Origin: Syngnathus acus
Taxonomy: Eukaryota > Chordata > Actinopteri > Syngnathiformes > Syngnathidae
Direction of reading: 5' to 3'
Assembly (NCBI RefSeq): GCF_901709675.1
Contig: NC_051107.1
Location: 5,582,001-5,646,000, forward strand
DNA length: 64,000 nt
The notes under the pieces were generated by a model. The model searched no databases. It saw only the letters and a program-made list of their open reading frames with translations, and was not told the DNA's origin. Made by a program: the position numbers and the translations under genes. Below, one piece after another: positions 1 through 38,106 of this stretch; position 1 is the first letter of the stretch, and each line of letters opens with the position of its first letter.

Positions 1-1595
1 AGTGAGATTTATCGCCAGCCGGGGGCCTCCTAATGTCTTGATTCACGGCGTAACGTGCCGCCTCTCCCGACTCGCCGGCGCAGCCGTCACTGCAATTGGC
101 AGATGCGTGCCGGGAGCCGTCGCGTGTCATCGCAGGCCCTAAGTCACGCCGGGTGTTGTGAGCGTGCCTTGTTTATGCTCACCCCCCCCCCCTCCCACAG
201 GCACTTGACTTTATAGCACTGCCCTGTTGTGTATTTATAGTGGAGAACAAGTTGGCGTTGACTTGCAACGCCACAGGTCGCCTCTTTAATACGGGCCTCT
301 TGTGTTCGGAAAGCGCCTTTAGTGGCACGTCAAAACCAGAAGACGCAGCAAAAGGTCGCCGCTTTTAGGTGCCGAGCATTTGTCGCTGATTCATCCCAGG
401 ACGGCCGGTTGCCGTGGCGACCCGCACCATCTGCGCCTGCTCGCTACGTTAGCAGGAGATAGCGAAGGCGCGGAGGCCCCCGTCGCACGCCTTATATAGG
501 CATTGTGCAACGCTCGCCACTGGGCTGCTGCCAAACACGCAGAGCAGCGCTTCAAAATAACAACACAGCCGCGCGCCGTAGGCAGGAGTCGTCCCCCGCG
601 TTGATGTCAACGTTTGCTCCACGCGGATGCTATTATTTGAATGTCTCTCTTACGTTGTCAAAATGGCCGATTAATCGGTCCATCCCTAAAATAGAGGCTC
701 GTCCCAATACTTTTGTCTGTTGACTGTTTCGATGCACTTAACTTTTCTATTAGTTGGTTATGCAATCAGGCGTGAATTTCACACGCATGCAAATGCGAAG
801 AGCGGCTGCAAAGTGGAGTATTCATGCCCCAAAGCATCATGGGAATTGAAAGGCTTTGTGGGCTTGGACATGAAAGGACAGCTTCCGACTTGAGTGTTTG
901 TCACCTGGCAGGTCGAAAACAAGCGAGCGAGAGCGTGTGAAGATCTCCTGGCAACAGGAAATGAAGCAAGGCCACTTCCTGTCTGTTATCTGTGGCTAAA
1001 TCCCCCCCGCCGACCTGCTCGTTTTGGTTTTTCGCGAGGAGGCTGACAGCACGTACAAAGCGTCCGGCGCTTCCCGTGCAAGGGCGTTTAATTGACGATA
1101 CGTCGCCGGCACGGATAGACAAACACGAACACGTTTCCCCTCCACAGATCAATTGATGGAAGTTTCTCATCGGTTGCTGTCGGCCATTGCGGCGAGTGGC
1201 AATATTCCAACTGCTTTTCCTCTGATTGATTAATTAGTTAAGTGAAGTTGGCGAGGTGCATTATGGGAGCGGGACGTTTTGGCGCGTTGCCTTGGGGCTA
1301 CTTCCGTCGCCGCCCTGATTAATAGCGCCAACAACACAGATTACATTGAGGTCAGCTCACCTCAGCGTGTCGTCCAAACATGTTAGCGTTGTTTGTTTCA
1401 CCTGCGATTTGGCTGCAATTCATCTCGTTTCCACTTTTTGGCCCTCGCAGGAGTCCAAAGAAGAACATTTCGTTCCAGCCAGAGAGTTTTATGTCTTAAT
1501 GAGAAGAGTGGGGGAGATGCTGAGTTTATGCCCGCTCAGCAAAAAGTTGCTCCGTTTCTATGCACACGTGCCAATTTTTCCTTCCATTCTTTCAG
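1..1595 (+). other. anks1b: anks1b intron 1 (3' part)
   Basis: No exon of the N-terminal ANKS1B sequence can be found here, so coding exon 1 must lie upstream of the window. The stretch ends in a pyrimidine-rich 3' splice site (TTCTTTCAG at 1587-1595). It holds one RFX X-box-like palindrome at 408-421 (GTTGCCGTGGCGAC). Nothing else is recognisable. Confidence 0.7.
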
Positions 1596-28658
<27,063 letters not shown>

Positions 28659-30005
28659 CGTCGCCTTGTGCACTCCTTTCCGAGGGCGGGTGTGGTCGGA
28701 GGGGGCGGGGCCGCAGTTGTGGGGCAGAGGGGGGCTGGGAGCCAAAAGCAAAAAAAAAGCAAAAAAAAAAAAAGCATCCCGCCAGTCCTTCCTCCTTTAG
28801 GCCACCTGCATGACAGCATTTGGGGTGCACTTGTGTTTCCACCTCTAGGGGGCAGCGTCATTTCCCCCCCACTTCCTGTGTGTGGGTCAGTCATTTCCTC
28901 ACATCTTTTTTTCCTTTCTTTCTGCGTTCTACTTTATTGTCCGAGCGTCCCGCCCCCTGAGAACTTGATTGACAGGTGCCCGGGAGGCCGTTGTCATAGC
29001 GACGGCAGCAAGTGGAGGAGCGCTTTTGGTTTTGTTGTCTTTTCTGTTCCTTTTGTTGCATCAAATGACTTGCTGGTTTACTGAGGTGTCTTTCTAAAGC
29101 ATGTGGCTCGTGAGACGCATGTCGGCGCCATTTTGCTGGGGGGGGGGGGGGTGATGGCGAGGGCTCTCCCGATAAGTGATGTCATCTCATTTTGCAGGGC
29201 AGTGGCGGACGCTCATGTCTTTTACTGTGGAAATCAAAGAATGTAGCCAGCCATAAACACACGGACCTTGTCAGGCGTAACACGCACGCTCTTTACAAAG
29301 GACTACAAATATGGACTCCCTCGCAACCCCCCCCCCCCGCCCCCTCTCTGTTCCGCGTTTAAGCTTGACTGCTATGTCCGGACCAGCGCGCGCGCACACA
29401 CACAAAACGGGGGACTGAATGATCTGCTCCAACTTTTTTTTTTTTTGAGGGGAAGGTTACCATGGAGATGGACTTGTGGGCATGTGTGATTATTATTTTT
29501 TTTATTATAATTTGGACTAATTCTTCTGCTATGATGTTTAATACAGTATGAGAGTATTAAAAGACCACCCTGATGATCTTGTGCAATTCTTATCATGTCA
29601 CATTATTTTTCTACGCGTTTGAGATTGCTGGCCGCCCCCCTCCTTTAAAAAACAAACACACAAAAGGAAGCGTGAATGTGCAGACCTCCGTCCCACCTCT
29701 CTGGACTGTGTTCTACTACTGTACGTATAAGATCCAAGGCTATGAAATGTACATAAATATTTTGCCAACTCATTGTTGATAGCTGTAATGTAAAAGATGG
29801 ACCGAGCGTTTGTGGCAATGGAAACAAAAGCTAAACAAAGACAAAAAGGAAGACACGTGCTAGATGATTCTATAGGTAATGTATTTGGAGTGACATTCAT
29901 GTATATAGGCTTGGAGCTTCCAGCACGCTGATTTTTGTAATTTTATGCCATTATTTATAACCCTGTAAAGCACACATGGAATAAAATATGACTTGTACAA
30001 CCATG
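28659..30005 (+). other. anks1b: anks1b 3' UTR
   Basis: About 1.35 kb after the stop codon without splice signals, becoming AT-rich toward the end. It contains a CTCF-like core at about 28839-28857 (CCACCTCTAGGGGGCAGCG) and poly-G/poly-C tracts (29139-29151, 29329-29338). Its end is inferred from the AATAAA at 29980. Confidence 0.7.
29980..29985 (+). terminator. anks1b: anks1b polyadenylation signal
   Basis: AATAAA followed after about 40 bp by a T-rich stretch (30020-30033), a normal cleavage context. Confidence 0.7.
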
Positions 30006-30385
30006 ACTGAGAGTGGAGACTTTTTTTTTTTTTCCCACAGTTCCAAACTAAAGAAGTAGCCTGTTATTAGGTACACCTCATGCTGTTTTTTTTAATTTTT
30101 TTATTTGGATAAGTAGTATAACTCATTTTAAAACATAAATGTAGATACATATTTCAACAAATCAATTTAATTCTCATACATTTCTAAACCTTAGATTTTT
30201 GCTGGATTAAAATAAAATTGTAAATATTGGTAGGGACTATTTTGTATTCCTCAAATATTGGTTGTGATATGTCCCTGCCATACCAATATAAACCTACGCC
30301 CATGCACCAAGAATTGGAAGAAATGTCAACGTGGCCGCAAGGAACAAACTGGAATGGTCTCTTTTGCACTTTGGGGATCTGGCCT

Positions 30386-30431
30386 CTGATTGGTCGCGTT
30401 CATGTCTTTAGGAGCTGCACTCTGATTGGTC
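30386..30431. promoter_or_regulatory. tbc1d30: tbc1d30 upstream promoter: paired NF-Y (inverted CCAAT) boxes
   Basis: Two identical CTGATTGGTC elements at 30386-30395 and 30422-30431, spaced 36 bp apart and about 200 bp before the ATG at 30628. Repeated NF-Y sites at this distance are typical of TATA-less promoters. Confidence 0.6.
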
Positions 30432-30627
30432 GATCAAAGCTGTCGCACCTGTCGCACCAGCCGAACTTTGGCAGAGTTCGTTGGCCTGAATGTGGGCCGG
30501 CCAATTGCGTGGCTTGAGGAAGGAAGTGTGAAAAGTTTGCACGGAGCAACAGAGCGATGAGCGAGCCCACAACTTAAGCAAAACTTCCAAATTGTGCGTG
30601 CACAAAGTCGCTCGTCCAACTTCAGCC

Positions 30628-32142
30628 ATGGCGTCCGAGGTGCAACTTTTGGGACTTGACATATGCGACAGTTTGGTTAGCTCGGACGACTTCTCTGGCT
30701 TCCAGCGGTGGATCGGTCCGGCTGGCTCGTCTGGCGGCTCCCGCAGTGGTTCCCCGCCTCCAACGTCACCCTCGCCGCCAGACCCTGCTGCGGCGGACAA
30801 CAGCGACCCCGACGCGACCACCCCGAGGACGTCCATCGTGGACTGCCTGCTCGTGGAGCTGTACGACACGTACAGCGGTAGGAGAAACTTGGACAGCTGG
30901 GACAGCTCCACGGAGGCGTCCGGGCCGGATGCCTTCCTGGGCCGCTGTAACACCGGATCCGGATTCCTGCAGGAGCTCCAGGAGAAACACACCAGGAGGC
31001 ATCAAGTCAACTATTTGGCCCGCAAAGGTGAGCGACAAGAGTCGGTCGCTTGCGCACAAGTTAAGATCCCTCTTTGGATCACATTCACAGAGAAACGGCG
31101 TTGCATGAGTAATTTAATGTAACCTGTTTTGGTTTTTTTTAACTCAAGTTGGGTATTAAAAAAAGATTAAAGATTAAAGTCCCAATGATCGTCACACACA
31201 CACCTGGGTGTGGTGAAATTTGTCCTCTGCATTTAACCCATCCCCGTGTGATTTTAATCCATCCCCTGGGGGAGAGGGGAGCAGTGAGCAGCAGCGGTGC
31301 CGCGCTCGGGAATCAGTTGGTGATCTAACCCCCCAATTCCAACCCTTAATGCTGAGTGCCAAGCAGGGAGGCAATGGGTCCCATTTTTATAGTCTTTGGT
31401 ATGACCCGGCCGGGGTTTGAACCCACAACCTTCCAGTCTCAGGGCGGACACTCTACCACTAGGCCACTGAGCTTAGTTAAACTAATATAGAAAATGTGTC
31501 ATTGTGATGCATTTGCACTGTCGCGTGTGTGCCAGAAAATAATCCCATTGCTAACTTGAACGACAAATAACACACCAGCAGGGGGTGCTAGCCCGGTAAA
31601 TACAAATCTTTGTTTACCTGCTCTTCATGTCTCCATTCAGATTCAAGGAGCCAAACTGTCCTGGTAGTGGGGGGAAAAAACATTCTAGACGGGACTAAAC
31701 GCTAATGAGCATGTTGACAGTGGACATTCTTGTTTGTCTGTGTGTGTGTGTGGAGGGGGGGTCGTTGCCTGGTCACCCGTCATGTGACCCCGGTCAAGTT
31801 AAAACAATGCTGAGTGTCAACACCCAATTTTGGACTTCCTGATCTGTCACACCCGCAGCATTCTCGTCACATGACATGGCAAACTGACTGTTTCACCTCT
31901 GTGCTGCCCCCTGCTGGCCCAGGGACTAAAATATGGGCAGTACTGTAAGCGTTTTCTTTGCTCTTCCCCCCCAAAAGCCCCCGAGGAGCTCCGTGCCATC
32001 ATCCAGGAGGTCAAATACCGCACGAGCGTCCAGTCGGCCAAGCTGATTCGCCAGCTGAGACGGCGAGACCGATTGGTGCACAAACTGCACAAGAACTACG
32101 ACATCATCACTGCTTGCCTTCAGGCCGTTTCGAAAAAACGAC
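30628..32142 (+). CDS. tbc1d30: tbc1d30 long-isoform N-terminal exons
   Basis: Exon 30628-31027 is Ser/Pro-rich with the conserved LDSWDSSTEASGPDAFLG and LQELQEKHTRRHQ. Exon 31978-32142 encodes a basic helix likely to form a coiled coil (LRAIIQEVKYRTSVQSAKLI ... DIITACLQAVSKKRR). Both match the N-terminus of the long human isoform. The second exon ends in phase 1 and joins 33366. Confidence 0.92.
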
Positions 32143-35100
32143 GTAAGAAACGTTTTGAAATTGACAGTCTGACCTGAGAGCAGCTTGGCAGAGTTCATCT
32201 TAAACAAATGGGAATGAGCGCACCCTGGTGGTGCATCCTCCTGCATTTTTGCACCGCCTCCTGATGACGTCAAAAAAGGGTGGTGGGGTGGTGAAGAGGA
32301 AGAAGTGTTGGGCATCATCCGCAGCGGTAGCCCTCTTCATTGGAAGCCTTTTTATACGGTTCCAAAGCGGACATTTGGTGATTACAAAAAAATTAATTTG
32401 CGGACGAGTCGCCATCATGAGCTGACCGCACGTCGGACTTGTTTAGGGCTCAGCATGCGGCAGGAGCGACTCGCCGGCGCCTCCGCCTCATCGCTGGCCG
32501 GCAGCAGGAGGCCTCGAGCGGCCGCCGGCCGGCAACGGCAGCGCCGGCAGCAGCAACAGCAGCTGCAGCAAGCGTCGGGCGGGGTCGCTAGCATCATCAG
32601 CAGCGTGCTGAGGAAGCGCAACGGCATCTCCAGGAGCGCTCCCAGGTTGCTCTGCACGCTCGAGCCAGGTGACGTGCGCGACCGGACGACCATTATCTAA
32701 AGAGAAACGTCACCCAAACCAAGCATGGATGCACCCGTACAGAACTATTTAAAAAAAAAAAAAAAAAAAAAAAATTGCCTGCAGACCATTTTAAAGAGGT
32801 AAACGGTGCTGCTGCGGCGGAAATCGTTCATCTCATTCCAGATGAGATATCTTTCTAGTGCGTGTGGAAAAGTGCAAGTGTACCTAAATTAATGGCCGCT
32901 GAGTGATTGTTAATCTCCGCGTGATTGACAACCGAAGTGGGCGTGGATTTGGCGTTAGTTAATCCTCTCCAAAAGCTGCGAGCAAGCGGCAGGGGGAAGA
33001 AAAAAAAAACAGCTCGGGGAATAAAAGGTGCAATGGCGGACAATATCGAGGACGAACCGGACGAGGCCAAGCAAGCAGCTTTTGTCCCACTTATGGATTC
33101 AAAACCCGTCTACTGTTCCACTTCCGCCTATTTGAATACTAGTGGACTGCATTCGGGTGTGGTTTACATGTCAAGATGAGTTTTTAGCACCGCGACGCAA
33201 AGGACAGCGACACTGCTTACTGCGCGTGCGCAAGCAGGACATCAGCAGTGCGCTGGTCGCTTTAAAATATAGTTTAGCTCAACAATGAAATGACCGTTTT
33301 TACTGGTGTAAAGTTTTTTTTTTTTTTTTTTTTTTTTTAAACCCGTGCTTACTTTTTGTCGGCAGGAGTGGACACAAGGCTGAAATTCACCATTGAGCCT
33401 TCTGTTGGGAAGAATGGATTCCAGCAGGTCAAACTATATACATTCATTTTTCTTAATGATTTCAGAAAACAGACAAATTCGACAAACCTTCAAATGTGTG
33501 AAATATTGCTCATTTATTGCTTCGCTTCCTAATATTTCTTTTCAAACCATTTCTTCTTCAGTGGTACGACGCCCTGAAAGCTGTGGCCAGACTTCCAACC
33601 GGCATCCCTAAAGAATGGAGGAAGAGGGTGAGTCACTCACAGGCATCGCCGTCCATCCACACGACTCACCATTGCGCCGGCGTGGCGTAGGTGTGGCTGA
33701 CGCTGGCCGACCAGTACCTCCACAGCATCTCCATCGACTGGGACAAGACGCTCCGATTCGCCTTCAACGAGCGCAGCAACCCGGATGACGATTCGCTGGG
33801 CATCCAGATCGTCAAGGTGAGTGCAGCGGCGGCGGACTCATGTCCTCGCCCGTTACGTGAGCGTCTGCGCCCGTCGCTTCCCAGGACCTGCACAGGACGG
33901 GCTGCAGTTCGTACTGCGGCCAGGAGGGGGAGCAGGACAGGGTGGTCCTGAAGCGGGTTCTGCTGGCGTACGCCCGCTGGAACAAGGCGGTGGGCTACTG
34001 CCAAGGCTTCAACGTGCTGGCCGCGCTCATCCTGGTGGTCACGCAGGGCGACGAGAGCGACGCGCTAAAGGTGACCTTGACGCCGACCACGTCTCGCCAC
34101 ACGCTCGTGATCATGATGATGTCATCCGCAGGTCATGATCTACCTGATTGACAAAGTGCTGCCCGAGAGCTACTTTGCCAACAACCTCCGCGCTCTGTCA
34201 GGTACGGACTTTCGATTGGCGTCAGAGCACGCGCGTCACGTGACCCCCCGTATCGTCTCCGTCAGTGGACATGGCGGTGTTCCGAGACCTGCTGCGCGTT
34301 AAGCTTCCCCGCCTTTCCCAACACCTGCACCGCCTCCAGAAGGCGGCCAATAAGGAGGCCGGAGGTATGACGTCGCCGCACCTGGCTTCCGATGTTGTGT
34401 GGCGCGCCAAAATATCCCAACTGACGTGGTCTCGGCCAGGCAGCTACGAGCCGCCGCTGACCAACGTGTTCACCATGCAGTGGTTCCTCACCATGTTCGC
34501 CACGTGCCTGCCGGCGCCCACCGTGCTCAAGATCTGGGACTCGGTGTTTTTCGAGGGCTCCGAGGTGCTCTTCCGCGTCGCCCTCGCCATCTGGGAGAGA
34601 CTCGGAGAGTGAGGGCAGCCTCTGCTCGCCGCCCGCCCGCCCGCTTTTGAGTGCCGCAACACAATTTCCAAATTGCATTCTCACATTGCGCAGGAGGATT
34701 TTGTATTGCCAGACGGCCGACGAGTTCTACAGCACGATGGGTCGTCTGACCGAGGAGATGCTGGACCGCAACCTCGTCGACCCTCCTGACCTCATACAGG
34801 TAAAAAAAAAAAAAAAAGCTGCAAGTACGTTGACAAACGAGTCAATAATGTCTTTCAGGAGGTCTACGGGATGGCGCCCTTTCCATTCCCTCACCTGGCC
34901 GAGCTGCGGGAGAAGTACACGTACAACATCACGCCCTTCCCGACCTCAGTGAAGCCCAACGCAAGGTGAGGCAGAGGGGAGGGGCCACCGGAGTAAGCCA
35001 AACGTTGGCGCCGCTCTGACGGCTTGCGCGCGCTGCCCTCGCCAGCGGTCAGGAGAGCGACGACGAGACGGTGGAAGCGGACGACCAAGACGCGGTGATG

Positions 35101-36460
35101 TCGGCGCTTGGCTGTTTGGGGCCGCTGGGGGGGCTGCTGGCGCCGGAGATTCAGCGATACCACAAGCACCTCAAAGGTCAGACCGCTCGGACACGCGCCA
35201 ACGCTCGGACAAGCCCGCGTGACGCCCGCCGACCGTTTGCGCCCAGACCAGCGAGCCGACATAGCCGAGCTGAGTCCGGGCGCGGTAGGGGGAGGAGCCA
35301 GGGCGGACCACCAGGCGGCCATCAACAGCATGATGCTGGAGCGCATGAGCACTGACATCTACGCGCTCAAGAAGCAGTACGCGCGCATCAAGAGGCGGCA
35401 GCAGCAGCAGGCCACGCAGCTCTGCATTCGCACAGGTGGCGAGGGAGGGGGGGATTTGACGCCAAAAGTTTTGTGAGTGCTTACATATTGGTCTAACATC
35501 CCCGCAGACAAGTGTCCCGCCACCCGCGTTCTGGCGTCCCAGCTCAAGCCTTCCAGCGGCATCATCAATCATCTGCTTGTGGGTCGCAAGCCCCGCGGCG
35601 CTTCCTCGCCGTCCGGCAGGGTCTCCTCCACAGTGGCTCCGTCTCGCGCTAGGGGCTCTCCGGCCAGGCGGCGCCGCCGCGACTCTCGTCTCTCCGACGG
35701 CAGCGTGTCGTCAGGCTGCGGAGGAAGCGCGGGGTCTCCCCAACCGGCTCGGCGCAGGAACGCGACCCGGACCCCAGCTGAGCCGGGCTTGGGAGAATGT
35801 CAGCGGCTGGATGAAGAGGAGGGCAAATCGGAAGGCGGGATCGCTGTTCAGGGGAGCAGCTCCTCCGCAGAGAACGTTTCCGCACAGGTGGAAGAGGTGG
35901 AGGCGCAACTGGGCTCCGTGCATCTGGACGAAAACCTTCAAGATACGACTTTGGAAAAAAGCGAGCCCGCTCCTCCGGCTTCTTCAGTTGCTCCAAAGGG
36001 CTCGTCAAGTTGCGCCGATGGACATTCCTCCGCCGTGGCGCCGCCTCCCAGTGACAGCGGCTTCCCCTTTTCACCACCTTCCACTCTGAGTCCATCTCCT
36101 TCTCCGGTTTCCACGTTTACATCTGCTGAGCCGTCGTCCTCGCCCACGCCGCCTTCCACGCCGCCCCCTAGCTCCGCCCACCTCGCCGCTTCCTCCACAC
36201 CCGTTCAAGGCTTATACCAGACACGCTTCCTGTCCACGCCGTCCCTCTCCTCCATCGCCTCCTCGTCTCGATCGCATCTGCCGGCCTCGCCGTCCATGAC
36301 GAAGCCCTTCTCGCCCTTCCCGTGCGTCAAGCTACCCAAGAAGTCGGCGGCGGCCCGAAACCTGGGCCTGTACGGCCCCACCTCCAGGACGCCCGCCGTC
36401 CGCTTCCCCCAGCTGAGCCGCAACTGTAGCAGCGGCGCCGGCACCACCAGAAGGCGCTGA
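30628..36460 (+). CDS. tbc1d30: tbc1d30, TBC1 domain family member 30 (Rab GTPase-activating protein family)
   Basis: Long isoform exons: 30628-31027, 31978-32142, 33366-33427, 33562-33627, 33691-33816, 33885-34070, 34132-34201, 34266-34364, 34440-34608, 34694-34799, 34859-34965, 35046-35176, 35247-35435, 35508-36460 (TGA). All phases agree, giving about 942 residues. The short isoform starts at 32455 instead of the first two exons (about 825 residues). The ATG at 30628 has a strong context (GCCATGG); an in-frame ATG at 30592 is possible. The TBC domain spans about 224-450, with AYARWNKAVGYCQGFN carrying the glutamine finger (YxQ). At the arginine-finger motif the sequence is ISIDWDKT, with Lys where most active TBC GAPs have Arg; as I recall it, human TBC1D30 is the same. 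Reported family role: regulation of Rab8 and ciliary membrane traffic. Confidence 0.96.
31150..31472 (-). mobile_element. tRNA-derived SINE in tbc1d30 intron 1
   Basis: Read on the minus strand, the head (CAGTGGCCTAGTGGTAGAGT, from about 31470) resembles a tRNA A box and GGTTCAAACCC a B box. A body follows with the phrases ACTATAAAAATGGGACCCAT and CTGCTGCTCACTGCTCCCCT, which I know as a widespread teleost SINE. The tail is (ATTAAAG)n near 31150-31170. Clear target-site duplications are not obvious. It is a SINE, not a functional tRNA gene. Confidence 0.85.
31473..31977 (+). other. tbc1d30: tbc1d30 intron 1, 3' part, with two CTCF-like motifs
   Basis: Between the SINE and exon 2. CCAGCAGGGGGTGCTA at 31575-31590 (plus) and GCTGCCCCCTGCTGGCC at about 31903-31919 (minus) are two CTCF-like cores facing each other about 330 bp apart. 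The rest is unremarkable. Confidence 0.45.
32455..32668 (+). CDS. tbc1d30: tbc1d30 alternative first coding exon (short isoform)
   Basis: MRQERLAGASASSLAG, an Arg/Gln-rich tract with a run of five Gln, then SIISSVLRKRNGISRSAPRL and LLCTLEPG with donor CAG/GTGACG after 32668. The human short isoform starts MRQDKLTG and ends ...SRTAPRLLCTLEPG, so start and end agree. It ends in phase 1 like the long-isoform exon 2, so both join 33366 in the same frame. The frame is open upstream to 32305, but that part shows no conservation. Confidence 0.9.
32669..33365 (+). other. tbc1d30: tbc1d30 intron before the first shared exon
   Basis: Contains an A-run (32751-32774) and a T-run (33308-33338) shortly before the acceptor GGCAG at 33361-33365. 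An open frame at 33032-33179 (MADNIEDEPDEAKQ) has no recognisable family and no splice support. Confidence 0.6.
33366..34799 (+). CDS. tbc1d30: tbc1d30 shared exons with the TBC (Rab-GAP) domain
   Basis: Eight exons, 33366-33427 to 34694-34799, with introns of only 61-134 bp. Landmarks: NGFQQWYDALKAVARLPTGI, GIPKEWRKRVWLTLADQYL, NERSNPDDDSLGIQIVKDL, GCSSYCGQEGEQDRVVLKRV, VGYCQGFNVLAALIL, YLIDKVLPESYFANNLRALS, VDMAVFRDLLRVKLP, EPPLTNVFTMQWFLTMFATC, VLKIWDSVFFEGSEV. The GYCQGFN glutamine finger is intact. The arginine-finger position in ISIDWDKTLRF is Lys, and an Arg occurs three residues later. Confidence 0.95.
34859..36460 (+). CDS. tbc1d30: tbc1d30 C-terminal exons
   Basis: Exon 34859-34965 (MAPFPFPHLAELREKYTYNI), exon 35046-35176 (acidic, then GCLGPLGGLLAPEIQRY), exon 35247-35435 (ADIAELSPGAV ... 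MMLERMSTDIYALKKQYARI, a short coiled coil) and the large last exon 35508-36460. The last exon starts GIINHLLVGRK, runs through a Ser/Pro-rich region, and ends with the conserved block FSPFPCVKLPKKSAAARNLG ... TPAVRFPQLSRNC before TGA at 36458-36460. The middle of the last exon is poorly conserved and probably disordered. Confidence 0.93.
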
Positions 36461-36680
36461 CAACTTTTGCCCACCAGTCAGTCACACATGGCTTGGTGAT
36501 CTGCAGGTCGGACCAGACCAGATTGGAACTGACTCCGCCCACCACACTGAAGCCATCCACTTGTTTCTATGCCAAGAATAGATACCAAGCAAAGGTTTGA
36601 GATTAAAATGCAAAATATGTACGCTTGCATTGCAACTGTTGTAGGATAATTAAAAGAAGTACAAAAATTGAAACCGACAT
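36461..36680 (+). terminator. tbc1d30: tbc1d30 3' UTR with polyadenylation signals
   Basis: A short UTR. ATTAAA variants occur at 36602-36607 and 36649-36654. The second lies about 340 bp before the first recognisable base of the palindromic element, so the gene ends just outside it. Confidence 0.5.
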
Positions 36681-36989
36681 AATGGAGTTCTTGATTATTT
36701 CACTTTATTATTGTAGTTTATTTTTATTCACAGCAAGTAACAACAACAACAATTAGATTGAACTTGTGCAAGTCTGCAAGGAAGAATGGGCAACTATGAC
36801 CCAATGGAGGTGTGCAAGGTGACTTTTAAAAAGCCTGTCATTAAAACGGTCTCTTGAAACTACTATATAAACTGTTTTCTACTCAGGAGAGACATGACTT
36901 GGCTGGAGCCACAGGTTAATGAGTCAGCGATGCAACCCTTTCCACAGTAGTCACCATGACAAGTTGTTATTAGGTGTGGACAGTTATGG
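36681..36989. other. Intergenic spacer between tbc1d30 and the palindrome
   Basis: AT-rich unique sequence, including ACAACAACAACAA at 36739-36751. No gene. At about 36,970-37,015 a degenerate copy of the GTACCTAATGAAGTGTC motif seen further inside the arm marks the element edge. Confidence 0.5.
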
Positions 36990-37020
36990 CGTACCTAATG
37001 TAGTGTCTAAGAGTGACATT

Positions 37021-37770
37021 GTTTTTGGGAAGTTGTGGAATAGGTAGAAAAATAATGAACAATTGAAAGTTGGAATGGGTTGAATCGGTTGAAAAATGTA
37101 GAAATGAGAAGGGAAAAAGGAATTGGGTGTGAATTTCAAAATAAAAGATGTGAAGTTTTTGGTAAGTTGTGGAATAGGTAGAAAAATGATGACAGTTGAA
37201 AGTTGGAATGGGTTGAATGGGTTGAAAAATGTAGAAATGAGAAGGGAAAAAGGAATTGGGTGTGAATTTCAAAATAAAAGATGTGAAGTTTTTGGTAAGT
37301 TGTGGAATAGGTAGAAAAATGATGAACAGTTGAAAGTTGGAATGGGTTGAATCGGTTGAAAAATGTAGAAATGAGAAGGGGAAAAGGAATTGGGTGTGAA
37401 TTTCAAAATAAAAGATGTGAAGTTTTTGGTAAGTTGTGGAATAGGTAGAAAAATGATGAACAGTTGAAAGTTGGAATGGGTTGAAAAATGTAGAAATGAG
37501 AAGGGGAAAAGGAATTGGGTGTGAATTTCAAAATAAAAGATGTGAAGTTTTTGGTAAGTTGTGGAATAGGTAGAAAAATGATGAACAGTTGAAAGTTGGA
37601 ATGGGTTGAATCGGTTGAAAAATGTAGAAATGAGAAGGGGAAAAGGAATTGGGTGTGAATTTCAAAATAAAAGATGTGAAGTTTTTGGTAAGTTGTGGAA
37701 TAGGTAGAAAAATGATGAACAGTTGAAAGTTGGAATGGGTTGAATCGGTTGAAAAATGTAGAAATGAGAA
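37021..37770. repeat. 134-bp minisatellite, left arm, about 6 copies
   Basis: Anchor TTGGAATGGGTTGAA recurs at 37070, 37203, 37337, 37471, 37596 and 37730 (steps of 133-134 bp, once 125 bp because a 9-bp AATCGGTTG is missing). Each unit also carries AAAATAAAAGATGTGAAG. Confidence 0.95.
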
Positions 37771-38039
37771 TATGGCATTGTTCCTAATGAAGTGTCCATT
37801 ACCGACGTCACAAAGAAACCAGCCAATCACGAGGTGAGGGCCTATTAGGTACACCTAAAATGGTGGCGCACGCAATGGGGTGTCCGAGTAACGTCACAGA
37901 TCAAACAGCCAATCGGGAGGTGAGGGCGGGTGTGTGACGTTTCACTTTGGCCATGATTTTTCCCTAATGAAGTGGCCTGTCACGTGGTACGCGAGTGTGC
38001 GAAGCGCCATTGGACGAGGAAGATTTGAATTTGCGGATG

Positions 38040-38047
38040 TGACGTCA
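38040..38047. promoter_or_regulatory. CRE palindrome, left arm
   Basis: A perfect TGACGTCA about 50 bp before the exon-like blocks of the arm. A second TTACGTCAT occurs at about 38,662-38,670, and CCAAGATGGCG (YY1-like) at about 38,683-38,693. The mirror copy of the CRE is at 61166-61173. Confidence 0.5.
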
Positions 38048-38106
38048 TGAGTGTGCTCAAGGGAAGTTGTCAAATACAGGCGCGCGCGGGCGGTTTCTCA
38101 GCTAAG

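Noticed and set aside
505-723. Coding exon 1 of anks1b
   Set aside because: The open frame shows none of the expected N-terminal sequence (an ankyrin-cap leader); exon 1 must be upstream.
31400-31472. tRNA gene on the minus strand
   Set aside because: A- and B-box-like sequences are present, but no cloverleaf closes and a typical SINE body and tail follow.
33033-33179. Small gene starting MADNIEDEPDEAKQ in a tbc1d30 intron
   Set aside because: A 49-codon open frame without recognised family, promoter or polyadenylation signal.
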